Below, piece by piece: positions 42,589 to 51,755 of a stretch of DNA of 64,000 nt. Each line of letters opens with the position of its first letter. Position 1 is the first letter of the stretch. The position numbers and the translations under genes were made by a program. Below the pieces are notes generated by a model, which worked only from the letters and a program-made list of their open reading frames with translations, did no database searches and was not told where the DNA came from. Origin of the DNA: Anaerolineaceae bacterium (lineage in GTDB: Bacteria > Chloroflexota > Anaerolineae > Anaerolineales > Anaerolineaceae); contig JAURZL010000009.1 of NCBI GenBank assembly GCA_030653365.1, forward strand, positions 62,001-126,000. Direction: 5' to 3'.

Positions 42589-44160
42589 TTGAACAAAAAT
42601 CAAACTACTCTCCCTCTCATCCCCTATCCTCAACAAATCAATTTCTTGCCGGGTTCATTTCAATGGACTTCAAAGACATTAATATCAATAAATTCAAATC
42701 TAAAAGAAATTACTCTCTTTTTGGACTCACTTCCTGATCCAATTCGTCCATCAATAACAAATGAGGAAAAAGACTCGCAATTGAAGATCATAATTGATCC
42801 TTTCATGAGAAATGAGGCGTATCATTTATCAATTCTTCCGGATCATCTTGAATTGATTGCAGCCGGTGCACATGGTATTTTTTATGCTTTGCAAACTTTG
42901 CTTCAATTGATTCTTGCTGAGCATAAACCGGAAATGCAGCTGATAACCCTGCCCTGTCTCCAAATAATTGATTCTCCACGCTTTGCATGGCGTGGTCTCA
43001 TGCTGGATGAAGCCCGCCATTTTCAGGGTATACAGACAGTCAAAGATTTGCTGGACTGGATGGCGTGTTTCAAACTGAACGTCTTCCATTGGCATTTGAC
43101 CGAGGATCAGGGTTGGCGGATTGAGATCAAACGGTATCCCAGGCTGATCGAGGTCGGGGCTTCACGGTCTGCCAGTCAGATCAGTGGCTTTTTAGGCAAA
43201 AAACTGAATGCTATCCCCCACACTGGTTTTTACACCCAGGAAGAGATCAGAGAAATCGTACAATATGCAGCTGAAAGGCATATTCAAATTGTGCCGGAAA
43301 TTGAGATGCCAGGACATTCTCAGGCAGCTCTGGCTGCGTATCCAGCGTTAGGCTGTACGGGTGGCCCCTATCAGGTCTCCCCACATTGGGGGATTCACTC
43401 AGATATTTTATGCCCAGGGAAACCAGGAACCACAACATTTCTGCAGAATGTTCTCACAGAAGTGCTGGAACTTTTTCCAGGGAAATACATTCATACCGGT
43501 GGGGATGAAGCCCCAAAAACTCGCTGGAAGAGTTGCCCGGATTGCCAAAAGCTTGCCAAGGAAAGCAATGTCACCAGAATCAACGATTTGCAGACCATTT
43601 TGACCAATCGGATCAGTAATTTTCTTAATATACATGGACGCACATTAATCGGCTGGAATGAAATGCTGGCTGAGGGACTTGACCCAGAAGCAGTGGTGCA
43701 ATATTGGGTCGGTAAGGAAAAAACTTTGCTGAAACATATCCGCTCAGGCAGAAAAGCAATCCTATCAAATTTTTCCGCCTATTACCTGGATCACAGTTAC
43801 GAACACAGTCCACTGGACAAGGTTTACCAATATGAACCGGTATTCTCCCAGCTTGAATCAAGCTTGTATGCTAATATTCTGGGCATTGAAGCACCATTGT
43901 GGACAGAATTTGTTCCCAACCGTGCCCGATTGGATTGGCAGATCTTTCCCCGGCTGTTAGCAGTAGCAGAGACCGCCTGGCTGGATCCCGGGAAAAAGGA
44001 CCTCACCAGTTTCCATCAGCGATTGCCAGGCTTATTGAAACAACTTGATGCAAAAAATATTGGCTATGCGCTACTTTCCGATGCCAATCCACCGGTTTAT
44101 CAACGTTTGTCTGGACCTCTCTCCCTTGTACAGGCCGGAAAAGGACAGAGAGAAGGCTAA
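42589..44160 (+). CDS. beta-N-acetylhexosaminidase, GH20
   Basis: RGLMLDEARHF, HWHLTEDQGWRIEIK, HTGGDEAPKTRW (catalytic Asp-Glu); TTG start with upstream CAGGAG. Confidence 0.93.
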   Translation: MNKNQTTLPLIPYPQQINFLPGSFQWTSKTLISINSNLKEITLFLDSLPDPIRPSITNEEKDSQLKIIIDPFMRNEAYHLSILPDHLELIAAGAHGIFYALQTLLQLILAEHKPEMQLITLPCLQIIDSPRFAWRGLMLDEARHFQGIQTVKDLLDWMACFKLNVFHWHLTEDQGWRIEIKRYPRLIEVGASRSASQISGFLGKKLNAIPHTGFYTQEEIREIVQYAAERHIQIVPEIEMPGHSQAALAAYPALGCTGGPYQVSPHWGIHSDILCPGKPGTTTFLQNVLTEVLELFPGKYIHTGGDEAPKTRWKSCPDCQKLAKESNVTRINDLQTILTNRISNFLNIHGRTLIGWNEMLAEGLDPEAVVQYWVGKEKTLLKHIRSGRKAILSNFSAYYLDHSYEHSPLDKVYQYEPVFSQLESSLYANILGIEAPLWTEFVPNRARLDWQIFPRLLAVAETAWLDPGKKDLTSFHQRLPGLLKQLDAKNIGYALLSDANPPVYQRLSGPLSLVQAGKGQREG

Positions 44161-44211
44161 AATCAATATTTCATGCAAGAAAATTCTCTGCTCTCCTTTA
44201 AAGTGGGAACG

Positions 44212-45333
44212 TCACCGCTCCCGATTCACACTCCAGGCAATCGCAATCGGGTAAATAGCTGCCAGGGCAATCATCAAGGAAAACACCAGGCCAATTCCAG
44301 CCACGACCGTCAAATCCGGAAAAGTGAGGGAGATCAATCCTACCACCACAGTCAGGGCGAGAGCAATCAGTGCGGCAATGAGGATTGCCAGGGAAACTTT
44401 CCTGGCCTTCTTCATGGATGCCCGTCGTGATCCACTCATTTGACCACTCTGGCCATTCACGAGAATGGATTGTGGTTTGTTCTCATCATCCAGGTAATAA
44501 CTGCTCCACATGGGTAACAGGAATAAGCTCCAGTTTTGGTTGGAAAATTCGGCTTTCCAGCGGAATTCACGAATCTGGTCAGCAGCACATGCCAGGCGGC
44601 TCTCCTCGCTCCCCTGTTCCTGAAAGCGTGGAAGGGTATCTGGCCAGGCATCATCCTTATCACGACTGGGAATGCAAACCAGTGCTGGTTGAGCGGAATC
44701 ATTCATTAACGCTGCCGTTGTGACGGGTACAGCTTTTTCATATTCAAAATTTCCAAGCGCTGCCATCAAGGGGCGATGTTCTTCCAATGCAGGTGCGCTA
44801 ATATTGTGATAAGTTCTGGTCAATTTTCCCAGGCGTGGTTCCCAGCGGGTGCGCGTCTCAATCACTTCCTGCGTCTGCCATCTGCCATGGCTGAATTTCT
44901 CCTGGTGACTTTTGGCTTGATAGTAATACCCGCATTCTGCCTGCCAGGTTGCTGAGACATTGCTGTCTACCAGCCACATGGGCAAGTAGATTTTTCGCAG
45001 ACGTCTTTGCAGGTTTTCCAGGCTGAGATCATCCGGGGCAAACGGAATGTTTTTAGAATAATTATGAATTTTTTCTAACAATTGACTCACTGGAAAACTG
45101 AACGGTAAGTGCAATTCCGGTGGTTTAATAAAGTCCACCATCATGCTGAAATCATTCCCTGGATACTCTTCCAATTTCGCCAAATGGCAATGTGGGCATT
45201 CATTCGGGATTTTTCCAATACCTCCCAAAAATCGCCAATCGCAATTCTGGCAGACAACGCAAATTACTTCGTTTTCCCAACCGAGTGAAGAAAGTAATAC
45301 CAGGTTGGGATTCATATTCATCCGATCCGTCAT
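44212..45333 (-). CDS. zinc-ribbon membrane protein (paralogue of next gene)
   Basis: CVVCQNCDWRF...CPHCHLA N-terminal ribbon, C-terminal TM helices, INGQ[ST]GQMSG-like motif shared with the neighbour. Confidence 0.65.
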   Translation of the reverse strand: MTDRMNMNPNLVLLSSLGWENEVICVVCQNCDWRFLGGIGKIPNECPHCHLAKLEEYPGNDFSMMVDFIKPPELHLPFSFPVSQLLEKIHNYSKNIPFAPDDLSLENLQRRLRKIYLPMWLVDSNVSATWQAECGYYYQAKSHQEKFSHGRWQTQEVIETRTRWEPRLGKLTRTYHNISAPALEEHRPLMAALGNFEYEKAVPVTTAALMNDSAQPALVCIPSRDKDDAWPDTLPRFQEQGSEESRLACAADQIREFRWKAEFSNQNWSLFLLPMWSSYYLDDENKPQSILVNGQSGQMSGSRRASMKKARKVSLAILIAALIALALTVVVGLISLTFPDLTVVAGIGLVFSLMIALAAIYPIAIAWSVNRER

Positions 45334-46613
45334 GCTTTCCCCTCCTTGTCTGCCTTAACAAATATGACAATCGAGGTAATCAGCCCGATGATCAAAAGAA
45401 CAAATCCTATTATGCCAATTGAGAGTCCATCTCCTGAAGAACCCATGCTCAATAATCCAACCAATCCGGTCACAACACCAGGAGCCAGGATTAAAGCAAT
45501 CACCAGCCTGATCTTTTTCCAATCTACGGGTCGCTGACCGGAAATGTCGCCTGTCTGTCCGTTTACAATCGCATGATACGTTTTCCCAATAAATTGATAG
45601 GCTGCCAGGTATACGGGTAACAACAAATACCGCCAGCTTTCATCAGAGAAATCCAGTTTCATGCTGAAATTTCGTACCATGGAAGTGCTTGCCTGACCCA
45701 TGCAGGCGGCTTTTGTCTTTTCGCGCATCACTTCCCTGGCACGCTCCCAGGCAGACTCCAGTGGACGGTCATATCCTTTTGCCTGCATACCAGCCAGAAA
45801 TCCCGGTGAGTAAGCAACAATAGCAGAAAGATCAAATTCATTCACATTTCCCAAATGTCTGGCACTCACCCGCTCTGTTCCAGCAATTAATAAATCATCA
45901 ATCCGCAGTCCAGTGTTGCCAGATTCCCAGCGCCAGACAATCTTTGTGCGCGTTTTCCAGGATTTGGAACTGGAATCATAATAACGCTCACTGACACGAT
46001 GCCCTACCTCTGCCTGCCAGGATGCGTCGGTGATGGCATGGAAGGTCCAATACGGCAGGTAGATGGCAGTAAACGAGTCCATTGCAGCAAAATTCTTGAG
46101 TTCTTTGGGAACCATCCAGCTATCGCCCAACCAATTTCTGGCAATCTGCTGGCATTTCTGTGGATCAATTTTAAAGGGAATCAGATATTTGGGTCGCAGC
46201 TGATCCTGATTGGCGCTTGCCTGCACAACTTTATTGGACCCACAAAAGGCACAGGTTGTTGCCATGCTTTCAGGCGGTAAATTGATTTCTGCACCGCAAC
46301 TCAAACAGCGTAGGTCTTTTCGTTCTTCTCCCCAGCCATGGGTCGCTCTAGCAAGGTTTTCCAGGCTGAATTCAAATTTTTCAGCCTCTCTTCCAACAAT
46401 ATCTACCAGGATTTGCTCCTGGTAGCCACAATGTTCACAGGCTAATCCAGACTGGTCAATCGCATAAGCCGTAAAAGCACCGCATTTTGGACATTTAAAT
46501 TCCGTGATTTTATTTTCTACCACTTTTTCCTGGGCAGGAGCATAGATCACAAACCCGGGGATTTTTGATGGTACTTCCACATAATTAAGAGGGGGAAATT
46601 TTTCCATAATCAC
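45330..46613 (-). CDS. zinc-ribbon membrane protein
   Basis: CPKCGAFTAYAIDQSGLACEHCGY and CLSCGAEINLPPESMATTCAFCGS ribbons; VNGQTGDISGQRPVDWKK; C-terminal TM helices. Confidence 0.7.
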   Translation of the reverse strand: MIMEKFPPLNYVEVPSKIPGFVIYAPAQEKVVENKITEFKCPKCGAFTAYAIDQSGLACEHCGYQEQILVDIVGREAEKFEFSLENLARATHGWGEERKDLRCLSCGAEINLPPESMATTCAFCGSNKVVQASANQDQLRPKYLIPFKIDPQKCQQIARNWLGDSWMVPKELKNFAAMDSFTAIYLPYWTFHAITDASWQAEVGHRVSERYYDSSSKSWKTRTKIVWRWESGNTGLRIDDLLIAGTERVSARHLGNVNEFDLSAIVAYSPGFLAGMQAKGYDRPLESAWERAREVMREKTKAACMGQASTSMVRNFSMKLDFSDESWRYLLLPVYLAAYQFIGKTYHAIVNGQTGDISGQRPVDWKKIRLVIALILAPGVVTGLVGLLSMGSSGDGLSIGIIGFVLLIIGLITSIVIFVKADKEGKA

Positions 46614-46708
46614 CTTTTATTTTTTTTCAGTAAAAGAATGGATCATCAGCAGTTCCAATCTCTCATATAATTCTTCATACACCGTATAGAATTTCCACGC
46701 GGAGGGGT

Positions 46709-46764
46709 GAAGGATTGGAGAATAACCTTCGATATCAACCCATAGTTTCATTCTCCAATCCTTC
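46709..46764. terminator. hairpin downstream of the kinase gene / upstream of zinc-ribbon pair
   Basis: GAAGGATTGGAGAAT ... ATTCTCCAATCCTTC, perfect 15-bp arms with 26-nt loop. Confidence 0.4.
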
Positions 46765-47073
46765 GCTCATCCATGACAATCTCTGAATACAATTTATCCT
46801 CATATGGTTTGATTAATTACAAAGTTTTATTATCTTGATAATAATTCCCTATGATTCCAAAATAATTATCTGTTTTTCCAAAGGCAAATTGACGAAAACA
46901 ATTAAGGATTGTTGCTTAAAGATTTCACTTACCTTTTTATTATCATTTATTTTATTCTCCTGATCAAGATGTCAATGAGCTTCCACAATGATAAATGATT
47001 GAATTCATATCCATCATGTCCAGGAGTTTAATTTTAAAGCTGGTCAGGTGACCAGAATTCGATCTTCAGTATT

Positions 47074-48810
47074 TCAATTCACCGGTAAATCTACACAATT
47101 TCCACTTTCAAAAATGATCGAATGATTGGCATTGGCAACCAGAGCGCACATCTGATTGGCATCCCTCGGTTTTTGGTAGACACTGTATCCGGTGAACGGA
47201 CGCGGCCCGCCATATAAAATCCAGGGACCGGACCCCGGCATTCCAGCGTTCGTTGGTGTAACTGTATCAAAGAAGAAGTGAATGTGCTGTCCCGGTAGCA
47301 CTTCCGTGAAACCAAATGTTTCGTATACCACTTCATATTGATTACTGGAAGTGAGATTGATCTCATTAATTTGAACATACAAAGGTGGATAGGTAGGTGA
47401 TGGTGTCATCGGGATCGGAGTCGGTTCATTTGTCGCTGTATTCTGTAAAGTTGCTGTAGATTGAACCACAACTGGTGCACTGGTTCGCGTTGCTTCCACC
47501 AAATTTGCAGAAGATACCGTCGCTGCTTCTGTTTGATTGACCAAAGCTACTGAATCTGTTCCGGTCGGAAGGGTTGTTTGAGTAGAATTCATGCGAGAAA
47601 GGACCATACCCCCCACCACCACTACACCCAAGATCAAAACAAAAACAGCTGCACCGATCCCTGCGATCCACATCCATGGTTTTATTTTTTTTGTTTGAGG
47701 TTCTGGTGACAGATTTGGAGAAGAATGGAGATTGATGGCAGAATGGGAACCTGAAGCGGACGTCCGCACCGGAGAATCATATATCGTATTATGATCCCCC
47801 ATTGGGACGGGAACCGGATTTGGTCTGGAAGGTGGATTCGTCTGGCCAGATTGGTAAACTCTACTTTCAGGCATACCGGAAGATTGAAATGGTTGTGATT
47901 GAACCGGTATCGCTGCTGAACCCGGCACTGATTTACCTACCTGAGGGACAACAGTATTATTTCTTACACGATTTAAAATGCCATTTAAGGCAGCTGCAAA
48001 CTCTTCAGTGGTTTGATAGCGTTGATTTCGATCTTTCGCCAGCGCTTTCATGACAATCTGAACCAATTGGGGGTCAAGATCATCCCTCAACGGTCGGATG
48101 TCCGGTATAGGATCGTTAAGATGCATCATCATTACCGTCATCGCTGAGTTGGCTTCAAAGGGTGGTTTACCGCTTAACATCTCATACAGGGTGATTCCCA
48201 ATGCGTAAATATCCGAGCGTTGATCCGCTGGCTCAGACCGAACCACCTCTGGCGGCATATAACGGGCTGTCCCCATCACTGCTCCAGTAACAGTGTGCAT
48301 GGATCCACCAATGATTTTTACGATGCCAAAATCCATCAATATTGCCTGGTTTTGAACGTCAAGCATGATATTTGCCGGTTTGATATCTCGGTGTACCATT
48401 CCGCGTTTATGCGCATAACTCAATGCGTTACATATACTGATTGTTATGGTGAGAGCTTCTTCCAAAGGCATCTTGCGCTGATCACCATTCAACCGTTTCA
48501 AACGATCCTGAAGAGTCTCACCAGGAACATACTCCATCACCATATAATTAATGTTTTGGTCACTATTAAAATCATGCACCTGGACAATATTTGGATGGCG
48601 TAAAGAGGCAACCACGGATGCTTCTTCCTCAAACCGTTTCACAAATTCCTGATCACTGCTGAGGTGTGGATGCACCAGCTTGATGGCAACCACCCGTTTT
48701 AAATTGGGATCATACGCCTTGTATACGGCAGACATGCCACCCTGCCCCAACATTTCTTCAATTTTATACCTGCCACTTAATGTCTGACCTATCCAGGTTG
48801 GTTGATTCAT
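47074..48810 (-). CDS. Ser/Thr protein kinase with TM and extracellular domain (PknB-type)
   Basis: LGQGGMSAVYKAYD, VVAIKLVHP, MVHRDIKPANIMLD, DFGIVK; TM; TP-rich linker; ectodomain PGQHIHFFFDTVTPTNAGMPGSGPW. Confidence 0.93.
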   Translation of the reverse strand: MNQPTWIGQTLSGRYKIEEMLGQGGMSAVYKAYDPNLKRVVAIKLVHPHLSSDQEFVKRFEEEASVVASLRHPNIVQVHDFNSDQNINYMVMEYVPGETLQDRLKRLNGDQRKMPLEEALTITISICNALSYAHKRGMVHRDIKPANIMLDVQNQAILMDFGIVKIIGGSMHTVTGAVMGTARYMPPEVVRSEPADQRSDIYALGITLYEMLSGKPPFEANSAMTVMMMHLNDPIPDIRPLRDDLDPQLVQIVMKALAKDRNQRYQTTEEFAAALNGILNRVRNNTVVPQVGKSVPGSAAIPVQSQPFQSSGMPESRVYQSGQTNPPSRPNPVPVPMGDHNTIYDSPVRTSASGSHSAINLHSSPNLSPEPQTKKIKPWMWIAGIGAAVFVLILGVVVVGGMVLSRMNSTQTTLPTGTDSVALVNQTEAATVSSANLVEATRTSAPVVVQSTATLQNTATNEPTPIPMTPSPTYPPLYVQINEINLTSSNQYEVVYETFGFTEVLPGQHIHFFFDTVTPTNAGMPGSGPWILYGGPRPFTGYSVYQKPRDANQMCALVANANHSIIFESGNCVDLPVN

Positions 48811-49029
48811 GGAAGAAGATTCCCTTCTTTGTAATTATAAAAAACCCACCATTCTTCATCGGTTACAAATGATGGATGGGTGTTCGGACTATTTAGATCA
48901 AATTATACTGATTTATCCATTCAATTCAACTGGATATGTCAGGTTTTTACTATCAATTAAGATTTTTCCGGAAATGTAAGAATTTCAATGAGATCAATCT
49001 GATTGATTAGGCTTATCTGTTGTCCGAAA

Positions 49030-51318
49030 TTAATAAAGTCGAAAATCCGGGTTTAGTATAATTTCTCCGGAAATTATTTTTTCACGTACCAGCATCAGCT
49101 CTTCCAAAAATTCAGCTGATATCCTTTCCTCAAAATCACGGATGGGAGCCAATCCCACGCCATCATTAATCAATCTCCCAACAAAATTGCTGCCCTCGAA
49201 TTGATTGCCTACTGTATTTTTAATGATTTGGTAAGTTGTATTGTCCGAATTCTTCAAAACCGAGGTAAGAATTACACCTGCAAATTCCGGATTGTTGATT
49301 GCCCAATCGCTATCAACTCCAATAACAACGCCTGATCCAAGGTCCACCATGACAGCTGCAGATCCAAAACCAACCTCTCCAGCAACAGGCAGAATGACAT
49401 CAACGCCCTGGTTAATCAATTCATTTGCTAGATCAGCTCCAAGTTTTCGGTCTTCAAATGAACCTACAAATAATCCAGCTTCCGGATTATTGATGTCCCA
49501 ACCAATTACCTGGACCTCTGTTCCATAGACATTGTTATAGTAAGAGACACCACGAGCGAATCCATCCATGAACATTTGTACGGGTGGTAGCGGCATCCCT
49601 CCAAAGGTAGCTACCTTTCCTGTTTGCGTCATACGGGCTGCCAAGTAACCCGCCAGAAATGTTGCTTCATCAATCTGAAATTGCTGACCAACGAGATTGG
49701 GAATTTCAGGTTCAACCGGATAATCGACAACCGTAAATTTATAATCAGGATACGTTTGTGCAAAAGAGGTTGTGATATCGCCCAGTTGGAATCCTGTAGA
49801 TACGATCAGATCACATTGTTTATCAATGAAAGAAATCATGTTTTGTTCATATTCTGACGGATCCTTTGATTCAAGGAATTCACTGACTACACCTAAATCA
49901 ATCTCTGCTCGTTCAATACCTTTCCAAACCGTAGCATTAAAAGATTGATCATCAATTCCACCTGAGGATGTCAATTGGCAAACTTTAAAATTATTTTGTA
50001 CAACCAACTCAGGTGTTGCTTGTTTTTTAGCTTCCTGTGTTTGCTTATCGGCAAGTAATGATAGGGCAACTGATGTTTTTCGAGTGCTATCTAAAGAATC
50101 ATCCGTAGGTTGCATGACTGCATTGGCAATTTGTTCCGTCGGAATCACCTCGGCACCAAATCCAAACCAGTTAAGCACAAATCCACCGACTACAACGATA
50201 ACGACAACCAATAACCCAGCTAATCCAATTACCAAACCCAAAGGAATTGAGTTTGTTTCCTTTATCTGTTCTTCCATCTTTTTTGTTTTTTCAGGTGGAA
50301 CAACCAGTGTGGCAGGCGTGGATTCCGAAAATGTTTGTTTTATAGAATAATCAACGACCGTTACGTCATCCTCTTTCCCAATCACAGGAGATAAAATTTC
50401 TGTTGGAATAACAATCTCGTCGTCTGTTTTTAATTTTTGTTCTGTCAAAGGTAACAATATTTCCTTCGATTCTATAATTTGAAAAACCTTTCGGAGATCA
50501 GCAGAAAATTCGTCCGCAGTTTGATAGCGTTTGATTCGATCTTTTTCCAACGCCTTCATTAGCACCTGGTTCAGATTTTTTGGCAGATCATCGCGTATCG
50601 TTTGGATATCAGGGATCGAATCATTCAAATGCATTAACATGATCGTCATGGCCGAATCCGCTTCAAATGGTGGTTTACCGCTTAACATTTCGAATAGGGT
50701 AACCCCTAAAGCATAAATATCGGAGCGTTGGTCCGCAGGTTCAGATCGAATAATTTCTGGGGGCATATAATTCGCTGTTCCAATCACAGCACCAGTAAGG
50801 GTATGGGCTGCACTGCCAACAATTTTCACGATCCCAAAATCCATCAGGATTGCTTGATTCTGGATATCCAGCATAATGTTGGCTGGCTTTACATCCCGAT
50901 GAACCATTCCCCTTTTGTGGGCATAACTTAATCCATCACAAACATTCATGGTAATTTTTAGTGCTTCATCGACTGGCATTTTTTGTTGTTTGTTATTTAA
51001 CCTTTTCAGTCGGGATTGCAGGGTTTCCCCTGGCACATATTCCATCACCATGTAACTGAGATCCTGATCTGTATTAAAATCAAATACCTGCACAATATTC
51101 GGATGACGAATATTAGCAATGGCTGTTGCCTCTTCTTCGAAACGAGTCAGAAAAGTTTTATCATTACTGAGGTGTGGATGAACCATCTTGATGGCTACGA
51201 CTCGTTTTAAATTGGGATCAAATGCCTTATAGACTGAGGACATTCCACCCTGACCTAAAAGTTCCTCAATTTTATAGCGATTGCTTAATGTTTTTCCGAT
51301 CCAGGCTGATTGATTCAT
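49030..51318 (-). CDS. Ser/Thr protein kinase fused through a TM helix to a BMP/PnrA-family solute-binding domain
   Basis: Kinase motifs LGQGGMSSVYKAFD, VVAIKMVHP, VHRDVKPANIMLD, DFGIVK; TM; C-terminal FKVCQLTSSGGIDDQSFNATVWKGIERAE... BMP-like. Start revised to MNQSAWIGKTL (AAAGGA RBS). Confidence 0.9.
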   Translation of the reverse strand: MNQSAWIGKTLSNRYKIEELLGQGGMSSVYKAFDPNLKRVVAIKMVHPHLSNDKTFLTRFEEEATAIANIRHPNIVQVFDFNTDQDLSYMVMEYVPGETLQSRLKRLNNKQQKMPVDEALKITMNVCDGLSYAHKRGMVHRDVKPANIMLDIQNQAILMDFGIVKIVGSAAHTLTGAVIGTANYMPPEIIRSEPADQRSDIYALGVTLFEMLSGKPPFEADSAMTIMLMHLNDSIPDIQTIRDDLPKNLNQVLMKALEKDRIKRYQTADEFSADLRKVFQIIESKEILLPLTEQKLKTDDEIVIPTEILSPVIGKEDDVTVVDYSIKQTFSESTPATLVVPPEKTKKMEEQIKETNSIPLGLVIGLAGLLVVVIVVVGGFVLNWFGFGAEVIPTEQIANAVMQPTDDSLDSTRKTSVALSLLADKQTQEAKKQATPELVVQNNFKVCQLTSSGGIDDQSFNATVWKGIERAEIDLGVVSEFLESKDPSEYEQNMISFIDKQCDLIVSTGFQLGDITTSFAQTYPDYKFTVVDYPVEPEIPNLVGQQFQIDEATFLAGYLAARMTQTGKVATFGGMPLPPVQMFMDGFARGVSYYNNVYGTEVQVIGWDINNPEAGLFVGSFEDRKLGADLANELINQGVDVILPVAGEVGFGSAAVMVDLGSGVVIGVDSDWAINNPEFAGVILTSVLKNSDNTTYQIIKNTVGNQFEGSNFVGRLINDGVGLAPIRDFEERISAEFLEELMLVREKIISGEIILNPDFRLY

Positions 51319-51576
51319 AATGCCAATTCCTTTCAGGCAATTAATAAACAGCCCACCGTTCGTCTGGTTTGAGGGAATAAATGTGATGGGAATAATTTGG
51401 GTTAGATTCAGTATACAGATTATTCTTTTGTGATTCAATCAATAATGATATCCTAATTAATATTTTTTTACGAAAACAGCTTTCAACCATCCCCAAAACG
51501 AATCAAGTCACGAAATAATGTAATCTTTTTAGCCAGATTGCGTAACTCTCAATTAAGTCAAGTGTTTTTGCAGGGT

Positions 51577-51738
51577 AGACAAACACCTGTTGTGTGGTCT
51601 TAAAAATTGTTTATTCGTGTTGGTGTAGACCAACACACCCGACAACCGGCTTTTCCCCGCTAACCTGTTACTCCAAATAGAAATTCACATACAGGTTAGT
51701 TCACTATTCCAATTTTCGGAAACAGGTGTGTCGACCAA
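51577..51738. promoter_or_regulatory. inverted/direct repeats upstream of PKS gene, candidate operators
   Basis: AGACAAACACCTGTTGTGTGGTCT (51577-51600), GTGTTGGTGTAGACCAACAC (51617-51636), GTGT[A/C]GACCAA direct repeat at 51623 and 51728. Confidence 0.45.
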
Positions 51739-51755
51739 ACCATGGAGGTAATCAT

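Noticed and set aside
39114-44160. GH31, formate/nitrite transporter and GH20 genes considered as a specialised glycan-utilisation island
   Set aside because: No shared operon (mixed orientation) and no sensor or dedicated sugar transporter; treated as ordinary metabolic genes.
51726-51755. Upstream start MCRPNHGGNH for the PKS ORF
   Set aside because: The GGAGGT ribosome-binding site lies inside this extension and the conserved protein begins at 51756.
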